Below, in pieces: positions 48,986-55,690 of a DNA stretch of 64,000 nucleotides. The stretch's first letter is position 1. Each line of letters opens with the position of its first letter. The translations under genes and the position numbers were made by a program. The stretch comes from Chloroflexota bacterium (lineage in GTDB: Bacteria; Chloroflexota; Anaerolineae; Promineifilales; Promineifilaceae): assembly GCA_014584575.1 (NCBI GenBank), contig JACTMP010000046.1, forward strand, positions 43,767-107,766, in the 5' to 3' direction. The notes beneath the pieces are model-generated. The model saw nothing but the letters and a program-made list of their open reading frames with translations, was not told the DNA's origin and searched no databases.

Positions 48986-51040
48986 ATGTATGAAACAACC
49001 CCTCTTCAACAAGAAGCGATAGTGGCCGGGCAGACCAGCTTTTTGCTGGGCGCGGCGGGCACGGGTAAGACGACGGCGTTGCAGCAGCGGCTGATCCGGC
49101 TGCTGGCGATGGGTGAACCGGCGTATACGATCCTGGTGATGGTGGCGGAGCCAGACCACGCTGACCCGTATCTGGACACGGTGCATCAATCGGGCCTGGG
49201 GCCGTATGCCGACCTGAAGATTACGACCTATAACCAGATGGCGCAGGAGATGGTGGAGTTGTTCTGGCCGTTGGTGGCACGGCCGTCTGGCTTCACCACC
49301 CCCTACCGTCCACCCACCTTCCTCAGTTATGACCTGGCGCAACTGCTGATGTGGCACGTCATCACCCCCATGCTGCACGAAGGGGCGTTTGCCGATTTAC
49401 GGCTACGGCCGCAGCAGATCGTCAGCCAGTTGTTGGATACGCTCAACCGGGCGGCGCTGAACGGTCTGAGCCTGGAAGAAGCCATTGAGCGACAAAAGCG
49501 CACCTGGACGGGGGAACCAGAACGGCTGCTGCATCTGGATGACGCCGCCAAAGCGGCCCGCACCTTCCGCCAATCGTGCCGGGATAACAGCCTGCTCGAT
49601 CTCTCCCTGGCGGTGCGGGTCTTTGATACGCAATTGGTACATCACGAGGTGTTCAAAAACTACTTCCGCGAGCGGTATCGCCACCTGATTGTGGATAACG
49701 TGGAGGAGCAAACTCCCGCCGGGCAGAATTTTGTGAGCGAATTGATGGATGTGACACAGACAACGGCCGTTGCCTATGATGGCGGCGGCGGTTACAAACG
49801 ATTCCTGGCGGCTGACCCCGACGGGGCGCGCCGGTTTTATCTTCGCAGCGTTTATCAGTTTCAATTCACCGACAGTTTTACCACCACGCCTGCGTTAGAA
49901 AATGTAGCGAATCTGGTGGAGAACTTTTTATTGTTCACCGACAAACCGACGGCATTGGCGAAAGAGGCGATCAGTGGGGTGGTGTACGGCCGTTACCGCC
50001 GCGAAATGGTGCAAAACCTGGCCCGCTTCCTGCCCGAACTGATGGCCGAACGGGGGCTGGTTCCCGCTGACATCGCCATCATCACTCCCTATTTGGATGG
50101 GGCGCTGCGATACTTGTTGGGTAATGCTTTGAAGGAAACTGGATTGCCCTACCGCGAACTGCGCCGCCGCTCCAGCCCGCGTGACGAGCCGCGGGTGCGC
50201 GCCTGGCTCACCTGGCTGGCGCTGGCCCATCCCCAGTGGGACGTACACCCATCGGCATATGACGTAGCCGAGGCGCTCACCCTTTCCATACACGGTTTTG
50301 ATCCCGCCCGCGCCGAACTGCTGACGGAAAGGCTGTACCGCCCGGATATGCCCGATTTGCTGCCCATCAGCGAACTGCCACCCCGCCTGGTAGAGCGAGT
50401 GGGATTTGATCTGGTGGGGCTGGTGGAAGAGTTGCGTTTGTGGCTGGAAGCGGTAGATGCCAGTTTGCCGCTGGATCACTGTTTGCATGATTTGTTCCAA
50501 CTGTTGTCGCAAAAGCGCTTCCAACCGGAGCCGGATGTGGCCGGGGCGGCGGTGTGTGACTGGTTGGTGAAAGCGGCCACCCGCCTGCGCCAATCGGCCG
50601 AGGCGATTGGTTTTAAGACCCCGGCGGAGATTGGCGCGGCCTTTATTGACGGCATCAACAATGGGCTGGTGACGGCCAATCCGCCAGACCTGGGTGATCC
50701 ACCTGATCCGGACGGGATTACCATTTCCACCATTTACGGCTATTTGCTGGCGGGTGGCCCGGCGCGGGTACAGGTGTGGCTGGAAACGGCCGCTACCGGC
50801 TGGTGGGATATTCCCAACCAACCCCTCAGCAATGCCTTTGTGTTGGCGCAGAGTTATGATGTGTCACGGCCGTGGACGGTAGAAGAGGATTACCAGATTC
50901 GCAATGAACTGCTGGCCCGCCTCATTCGCGGCCTTACCGCCCGCTGCGCCGAGAGCGTGGTGTTGGCCACCAGCGACCTGGATCGGCGCGGCGTCCGCCA
51001 GGATGGCCCCCTTTGGCGGGCATTGCAGCCCATTCGGTAG
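48986..51040 (+). CDS. UvrD/AddB-like superfamily 1 helicase-related protein
   Basis: A 684-aa protein. GAAGTGKTTAL is the P-loop and QQEAIVAGQ a Q-motif; HLIVDNVEEQTPAG is at the motif II position but lacks the usual DExx box. ISTIYGYLLAGGPARVQVWLE resembles the motif V region of UvrD/AddB proteins. It has no nuclease domain, and no partner addA/recB gene is adjacent. It may be an inactive or specialised helicase in recombination repair. Start weakly supported. Confidence 0.6.
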   Translation: MYETTPLQQEAIVAGQTSFLLGAAGTGKTTALQQRLIRLLAMGEPAYTILVMVAEPDHADPYLDTVHQSGLGPYADLKITTYNQMAQEMVELFWPLVARPSGFTTPYRPPTFLSYDLAQLLMWHVITPMLHEGAFADLRLRPQQIVSQLLDTLNRAALNGLSLEEAIERQKRTWTGEPERLLHLDDAAKAARTFRQSCRDNSLLDLSLAVRVFDTQLVHHEVFKNYFRERYRHLIVDNVEEQTPAGQNFVSELMDVTQTTAVAYDGGGGYKRFLAADPDGARRFYLRSVYQFQFTDSFTTTPALENVANLVENFLLFTDKPTALAKEAISGVVYGRYRREMVQNLARFLPELMAERGLVPADIAIITPYLDGALRYLLGNALKETGLPYRELRRRSSPRDEPRVRAWLTWLALAHPQWDVHPSAYDVAEALTLSIHGFDPARAELLTERLYRPDMPDLLPISELPPRLVERVGFDLVGLVEELRLWLEAVDASLPLDHCLHDLFQLLSQKRFQPEPDVAGAAVCDWLVKAATRLRQSAEAIGFKTPAEIGAAFIDGINNGLVTANPPDLGDPPDPDGITISTIYGYLLAGGPARVQVWLETAATGWWDIPNQPLSNAFVLAQSYDVSRPWTVEEDYQIRNELLARLIRGLTARCAESVVLATSDLDRRGVRQDGPLWRALQPIR

Positions 51041-51082
51041 CCGCGTATACATTCGCCAGAAATTTCTGTAAAGGTGAACAAA

Positions 51083-51286
51083 ATGAAACTACAGATTGTG
51101 CTTGAACCAAGTGATGAAGGCGGGTATACCGTTTATGTACCTTCTTTGCCTGGGTGTATCAGCGAGGGGGATACAGTGGATGAGGCGATGGAAAACATCC
51201 GGGAAGCTATTGACCTCTATCTGGAGCCGGTTGAAGACGATTGGATTGCTAAAGAGGGTATTCTTGTTAAAGAGTTAGCTTTGTGA
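51083..51286 (+). CDS. hicB: HicB-like antitoxin
   Basis: A 67-aa protein starting at ATG 51083, preceded by AAAGGTGA. IVLEPSDEGGYTVYVPSLPGCISEG and DEAMENIREAIDLYLE are the HicB core fold (in parts). HicB binds HicA RNase. The gene is complete in length for the short form. A HicA remnant follows with a GTGA overlap. Confidence 0.8.
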   Translation: MKLQIVLEPSDEGGYTVYVPSLPGCISEGDTVDEAMENIREAIDLYLEPVEDDWIAKEGILVKELAL

Positions 51287-51348
51287 GCAAAGTTCCCAGC
51301 TTGCCTTATCATCAAAAAAATAGTGATTGGCAGCAGTACCAGCACTAA
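51283..51348 (+). pseudogene. Truncated HicA toxin remnant
   Basis: A GTG start overlaps the hicB stop (GTGA) and opens a 21-codon frame beginning SKVPSLPYHQK. HicA proteins with a matching partner often begin with KVPSLSY and run ~70 residues. No catalytic His or dsRBD-like fold follows. I read it as the beginning of hicA left after loss of the rest. The C-terminal codons are not recognisable. Confidence 0.5.
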
Positions 51349-51358
51349 CCACCAGCCA

Positions 51359-52045
51359 CTATTCTGGCTTTGGTGGATGCACACGGCCGTCTACCAGATG
51401 CACCACCACATCGGCAAAAGCATCTACGGCCAGGTCGTGGGTGGCAATGAGCACGGCCGTCTCCTGTTCATCGGCTAACTGGCGGAAAAGCTGCAAAATC
51501 TGGCGGCCGGTGGCGGTGTCCAGCTCCCCGGTGGGTTCGTCGGCCAGGATGACGGCGGGGCGGGCAGCGATGGCGCGGGCAATGGCCACCCGCTGTTGCT
51601 GCCCGCCGGAGAGTTCAAAGGGGCGGTGATCCTGCCATTTAGCCAGCCCCACCAGTTGCAGCGTTTCCACGGCGCGGGCCAGCCGTTCGCGGCGGGGCAT
51701 CTTCACCAGGCGCAGCATCAAATCCACATTTTCACGGGCAGAGTAGGTGGGCAGCAAGGCGTGTGACTGGAAAACAAAGCCGATGCGCTGCCGCCGCAGT
51801 TGTACCAACCGCCTTTCAGACAGACCGGTAATCTCCTCCTGTCCCAGCCAGATACGGCCGTTACTCGGCCGGTCCAACCCGCCAATGCAGTTAAGCAGGG
51901 TGGTCTTGCCGGAACCGGAACGACCGCGCAGCGCTACCACCTGCCCCGGCGTTACCGTCAGCGAGACATCTTGCAGCGCCATCACTTTGCGCCCACTCAC
52001 CTCGTAGGTACGGCTGACATGTTCAATACGTAAATTTATATTCAT
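51359..52045 (-). CDS. MacB/LolD-type ABC transporter ATPase
   Basis: A 228-aa ATPase. [18 protein letters not shown] is the P-loop, [20 protein letters not shown] the signature, [12 protein letters not shown]alker B, and [12 protein letters not shown] the switch. It pairs with FtsX-like permeases; the large permease at 55688-58588 and the ATPase at 52538 are nearby, so it is one of two ATPases of that system. I chose 52045 (MNINLRIEH), as earlier codons match no domain. Confidence 0.88.
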   Translation of the reverse strand: MNINLRIEHVSRTYEVSGRKVMALQDVSLTVTPGQVVALRGRSGSGKTTLLNCIGGLDRPSNGRIWLGQEEITGLSERRLVQLRRQRIGFVFQSHALLPTYSARENVDLMLRLVKMPRRERLARAVETLQLVGLAKWQDHRPFELSGGQQQRVAIARAIAARPAVILADEPTGELDTATGRQILQLFRQLADEQETAVLIATHDLAVDAFADVVVHLVDGRVHPPKPE

Positions 52046-52060
52046 CTTGTTACGCCGGTC

Positions 52061-52124
52061 AGTGCCAGGCAAGGGGCAGAACCATTTTCATTGACCAATG
52101 TTTTACAGCCCCTTGCCTGGCACT
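52061..52124. repeat. 17-bp perfect inverted repeat
   Basis: AGTGCCAGGCAAGGGGC at 52061-52077 and its exact complement at 52108-52124 enclose 30 bp. It lies between the divergent ATPase gene and the AbrB-like gene. There is no T tract, so it may be an operator-like or small mobile element. Confidence 0.75.
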
Positions 52125-52168
52125 CCTGATTCCTTGACAGAACAGTTCCCTTGAATAACACTGTGTTC

Positions 52169-52429
52169 ATGATTACAAAAGTAACGGGCAAAAACCAGGT
52201 GACCATTCCGGCTAGAATTGCCAGGATGTTGGACATCCAGCCGGGAGCACGCCTGAATTGGGAAATTGGCGAGGATGGAACGTTACTTGTGCATGTCCTC
52301 CCACGGCGAGGCCAGTTAGCGCGAGAGGCGGCTGGCATGGGCAATGCCTGGTTGCTTCCTGGCAGCGATCCGATAGCAGATCTCATTGAGGAACGCCTCA
52401 GTGACGCCACACCGCTTGCCAGCCATTGA
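52169..52429 (+). CDS. AbrB-type antitoxin
   Basis: An 86-aa protein. MITKVTGKNQVTIPARIAR and LDIQPGARLNWEIGEDGTL form a swapped-hairpin AbrB/MazE DNA-binding domain. The C-terminal half would bind a PIN toxin. Its 3' end overlaps a VapC remnant in another frame. The ATG at 52169 was chosen, as an upstream TTG has no Shine-Dalgarno. It is intact. Confidence 0.75.
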   Translation: MITKVTGKNQVTIPARIARMLDIQPGARLNWEIGEDGTLLVHVLPRRGQLAREAAGMGNAWLLPGSDPIADLIEERLSDATPLASH

Positions 52430-52541
52430 TGCTTTGATTGCGGCCACTGCCCATCATTTATCCCTGGTGCATCGTGATCCCCACTTTGCCGCCATTCCCC
52501 ATACGCTTTTACCCCAGATGATCCTGTCTGAAAAGAGTTAA
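52401..52541 (+). pseudogene. VapC (PIN) toxin remnant, C-terminal part only
   Basis: A 46-residue frame from a GTG reads LPAIDALIAATAHH and SLVHRDPHFAAIP, the end of a PIN-domain VapC with its last acidic Asp residues. The initial MTPH may be the original start, after which the N-terminal ~85 residues with the first catalytic Asp are missing. It overlaps the AbrB antitoxin. It should be inactive as an RNase. Confidence 0.7.
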
Positions 52542-53470
52542 TCGTCGCTCTCCTTGATCGGCCTGATTAATACACCCTGCTCCATCGCTTCCAGCGTCAC
52601 CCGGTCGCCAATGCCTGTAGCTTCGCGCAGGTCGGGCGGGATTTGCAGGCGGCCGGCGGCGTCTACCACCACGTACTCCTCAAAGGTGTGGGCGACGGCC
52701 GTGAAGCCTTCGGCCAGCGCCGCTTCCACAGCCTGCACGGAGTTTACCGAAGTGTCGGCCACGCGGCGTACTGTTTCACTGCTGGTACGGCCGTCACGGA
52801 TTGTCACCACCCGGTCCACGGCGCGGGCAATTTGGGGATCGTGGGTGACGATGATCGTCGTCAGCCCGTAGCGGGCATTCATCTCCCGCAGCAGGGCCAG
52901 GATTTCTTGCGCCGTCACCGAATCCAGTTCACCCGTCGGTTCGTCGCCCAACAGCAGCGCCGGTTTGTTGGCCAGAGCCACGGCAATGGCTACCCGCTGC
53001 TGCTGCCCGCCGGAAAGTTGGGCCAGCCGGTGCTGCCGGTGTTCCCACAACCCCACGGCTTGCAGCAGTTCCTCGCTCCAGGCGCGTTTTTGGCGCCAGC
53101 CGACGCCAGCCAGGGTCATGGGCAGGGCCACATTTTCCAGGGCGGAGAGGTACGGGATGAGGTTGCGCGCCGTCTGCTGCCAGACAAAACCGACCTGGCG
53201 ATGGCGGTAAGCGTCCAGTTCAGAGGGGGTGGCTTTGAGCAGGTTGATGGGGGGCTGTTTACGGCCGTTTACCACCACCTGCCCCGCCGACGGCCGATCT
53301 AGCCCACCCAAAATGTTCAACAGCGTACTCTTGCCCGAACCGGATGCACCCACAATACCCAACATCTCACCCGCCTGCACCGTCAGGTCAAGCCCCTGCA
53401 AAGCCACAACTTCCAGTTCGGCCACCTTGTATATTTTGACCAGATTTTCGCAGAGGATGAAAGGTTCCAT
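52538..53470 (-). CDS. ABC transporter ATPase with fused AbrB-like C-terminal domain
   Basis: A 310-aa protein. Residues 1-235 form a MacB/LolD-type ATPase: [19 protein letters not shown]-loop, [16 protein letters not shown] signature, [11 protein letters not shown]alker [14 protein letters not shown] switch. Residues ~262-305 ([22 protein letters not shown]) have the AbrB/SpoVT swapped-hairpin pattern. The fusion suggests the ATPase may also bind DNA or dimerise by that domain. It is cotranscribed with the adaptor and permease. A vapC remnant lies tail-to-tail at its end. Confidence 0.88.
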   Translation of the reverse strand: MEPFILCENLVKIYKVAELEVVALQGLDLTVQAGEMLGIVGASGSGKSTLLNILGGLDRPSAGQVVVNGRKQPPINLLKATPSELDAYRHRQVGFVWQQTARNLIPYLSALENVALPMTLAGVGWRQKRAWSEELLQAVGLWEHRQHRLAQLSGGQQQRVAIAVALANKPALLLGDEPTGELDSVTAQEILALLREMNARYGLTTIIVTHDPQIARAVDRVVTIRDGRTSSETVRRVADTSVNSVQAVEAALAEGFTAVAHTFEEYVVVDAAGRLQIPPDLREATGIGDRVTLEAMEQGVLIRPIKESDD

Positions 53471-53472
53471 GT

Positions 53473-53555
53473 GATAGGGGACGCGGATTTGCGCGGATAA
53501 ACGCAGATTGTTGTGTTTTTATCCGCGTCATCTGCGTTCATCCGTGTCCTATTCT
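53473..53555. repeat. Word-repeat hairpin (CGCGGAT type)
   Basis: GGGGACGCGGATTTGCGCGGATAAACGCAGATT pairs with TTATCCGCGTCATCTGCGTTCATCCGTGTCC. One of four relatives around the MacAB-like operon. Confidence 0.8.
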
Positions 53556-54943
53556 CCTATAATCACCTGCCCAACTGCCACGCCTTCCAGGACTTCTACC
53601 CGGTCGGCGCTCTGGATACCCAGGCGCACATCGGCACGGCGCTGGCCATTGGTTTCCTGGATGACGACGAAATTGCGTCCCTGGAAGGTGCGAATGGCGG
53701 CGGGCGGCAGCCAGAGTACGTTTTCTTTTTCTTCCAAGATAATAACCACGGTCGCCAATTCACCCAGAACGAGGTCGGTGGGCAGTTCGTCGAACTGGAT
53801 GCGGACGCGGTTGTCTTGATCGGCAGCAGTAGATACACCGCCGCTGAAGGCGTAGGGCAACTGGCGCACCACGCCGCTGGTGGGGTCATCCAGCCGGTTG
53901 CGCAGGGTGATAACGGCCGTCTGCCCCACGCTCATTTCGTTCAGTTCGGCGCTACCCAGTTCGGCGGTGATTTCCAGGTTTTGCGGTTGGGCCAGGATGA
54001 CGGCCGTTTGAAACGCCTCCGCCCGGCTGCCGGCACGCACATTCAGCGACAGCACCTCCCCGGCAAATGGGGCGATCAACTGCGCGTCGGCAATCTGATT
54101 CTCAATTTGCTGCACATCCAGCCGCGCCCGCTCCACATCCAGCGCCAATAGCGGATCAATACTCCGCCCCAACTGCTCCAGACGCAAATCGGCCAGGCTC
54201 AAGTCTTGCTCTAAAAGCTGGCGGTTGACGGCGTTGCTGCCGCTGCCCGCCAGGGCATCATTGTAGCGGGCCTGGGCTACTTGCAGTGCATCTTGGGCGC
54301 TGACCACACCTTGCTCATATTGGCGGCGCAAATTTTCTGGCTCCCACTCTCGATCCAGCGATTTTTGCAGTTCATATTCGGCGTCGGCCAGACGCTGCCG
54401 GGCATTGTCCAGGTCAATTTGGGCGGCGATGAGGGCGGCGGAGTTGGTATTGACCTGCCCTTGCTGCAACTGCAAGAGGATTTTCTCGCGGTTGATGGTG
54501 GCTTCGGCCAGGGCGTCTTGCCGCGCCTGTTCAGCCTGAGCCAGGCGGATTTCGGCCGTTTCCAGGGCCACCTGCGCCTGCGCCAACTGGTTTTGCAGGG
54601 CGGTGATTTCTAACTGCGCCAGCACGTCGCCCGCCTGCACCTGGTCGCCGCGCTGCACAAACACCTGGTCTACAAAACCCTCGCTCTTAAAAAACAGCGC
54701 CTGCTCCTGCACTGGCGAAACGCGCCCGGTGAATTCTAAAGAGTTGACGACGGCCCCCCGCTGCACGGTGTAGGTGGGCCGTTCCGGCACGATGGGCGTG
54801 GGCAAAGGGGTAGGCGTCGGCCCCAGCTCGGCCGTTTCCCCCCGCCCACACGCCGCCAGCAGCAGTAATACGAGGAGATAGGACGCGGATAGACGCAGAT
54901 GACGCAGATTTTTTTGTTTTATTTGTAGGCTGATTTTTCGCAT
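53549..54943 (-). CDS. MacA/HlyD-type periplasmic adaptor lipoprotein
   Basis: A 464-aa adaptor. LLVLLLLAACGRG is a lipobox, so it is a membrane-anchored lipoprotein. A barrel-sandwich lipoyl-like domain (RVSPVQEQALFFKSEGFVDQ), a long coiled-coil hairpin (LAQAQVALETAEIRLAQAEQARQDALAE) and beta-barrel/MP domains (PFAGEVLSLNVRAGSRAEA, LDDPTSGVV) follow. It links FtsX permeases to export. The first ~20 codons (QKNLRHLRLS) are encoded by a CGCGGAT repeat element, so the true start could be further in. Confidence 0.88.
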   Translation of the reverse strand: MRKISLQIKQKNLRHLRLSASYLLVLLLLAACGRGETAELGPTPTPLPTPIVPERPTYTVQRGAVVNSLEFTGRVSPVQEQALFFKSEGFVDQVFVQRGDQVQAGDVLAQLEITALQNQLAQAQVALETAEIRLAQAEQARQDALAEATINREKILLQLQQGQVNTNSAALIAAQIDLDNARQRLADAEYELQKSLDREWEPENLRRQYEQGVVSAQDALQVAQARYNDALAGSGSNAVNRQLLEQDLSLADLRLEQLGRSIDPLLALDVERARLDVQQIENQIADAQLIAPFAGEVLSLNVRAGSRAEAFQTAVILAQPQNLEITAELGSAELNEMSVGQTAVITLRNRLDDPTSGVVRQLPYAFSGGVSTAADQDNRVRIQFDELPTDLVLGELATVVIILEEKENVLWLPPAAIRTFQGRNFVVIQETNGQRRADVRLGIQSADRVEVLEGVAVGQVIIGE

Positions 54944-55135
54944 ACGACGCCTCTTCTAAATTCTTATCCGCGTATTCCGCGTTCATCCGCGTCCTGTATT
55001 GGATGGGACGCGGATGAACGCGGATGACGCGGATGACGCGGATTTTTTGTTTTATTTGCGGGCAGGTTTTTTCATACAACGCTTCTTCTAAAATCTTATC
55101 TGCGTTTACCCGCGTTCATCCGCGTCCATTTTCAA
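54880..55135. repeat. Two CGCGGAT-type repeat copies
   Basis: Two similar units of about 110-130 bp in tandem, each with GGACGCGGAT..GACGCGGATTTTTTTGTTTTATTTG then CTTCTAAA..CTTATC.GCGTT..TTCATCCGCGTCC. They span the start of the adaptor gene and the 3' end of the GxxExxY gene, encoding residues of both. Confidence 0.85.
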
Positions 55136-55522
55136 GTTTGGTTTGCGGGTATTGTCATAGGCGCGGCGCAGGTATTCGGGTTTGGGGCCGAAGTTAAGCA
55201 GCAGACCCACTTCGTAGGGTGTGGCCTTGAGGTAGTTGAGCAGTTGGGCTTCATGTTCATCCGCCAGCTTTTTCGCGGCCTTCAGTTCCACAATGACCAG
55301 GTTGTTGACCACCAGGTCGGCGAAGTATTCGCCGATAAGTTCCTGCCGGTAATACACCTGAATCAGTTTTTGCGGCTCGACGTACAGCCCATGGTGGCGT
55401 AGTTCAATCGCCATGGCATTTTCATACACCTTTTCCAGAAATCCGTACCCCAAGGCATTGTAAACATCAAAAAACGCCCCCAAAATGATCTGCGTCAACT
55501 CCATATGTTTATACCCCATCAC
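55106..55522 (-). CDS. GxxExxY family protein
   Basis: A 138-aa PD-(D/E)XK-like small protein. LTQIILGAFFDVYNALGYGFLEKVYENAM gives the GxxExxY signature, and FADLVVNNLVIVELKAAKKL is the catalytic-looking core (both in shorter parts). Function unknown, perhaps a nuclease. RBS GGGAGG. Its last codons (MDADERG) come from the repeat element. It lies between adaptor and permease genes. Confidence 0.88.
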   Translation of the reverse strand: MMGYKHMELTQIILGAFFDVYNALGYGFLEKVYENAMAIELRHHGLYVEPQKLIQVYYRQELIGEYFADLVVNNLVIVELKAAKKLADEHEAQLLNYLKATPYEVGLLLNFGPKPEYLRRAYDNTRKPNLKMDADERG

Positions 55523-55534
55523 ACACCTCCCTTA

Positions 55535-55690
55535 TCCGCGTGTTCCGCGTTCATCCGCGTCCCTATAAATATGGGACGCGGATAAACGCAGATGACGCGG
55601 ATTTTATAGTTGTGGATTGATGCGTTTTCAACCTAAGCCTCTTTCTCATTCTTATCTGCGTTAATCCGTGTGAATCCGCGTCCCATTCTA
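55535..55690. repeat. CGCGGAT-type repeat element
   Basis: GTTCCGCGTTCATCCGCGTCC..GGGACGCGGATAAACGCAGATGACGCGGATTTT..CTTATCTGCGTTAATCCGTG..ATCCGCGTCCC. Fourth member of the cluster, between GxxExxY and the permease. Confidence 0.8.

Noticed and set aside
52076..52150. Inverted repeat as an insertion sequence end
   Set aside because: No transposase and no target duplication are visible; only a small palindrome is supported.
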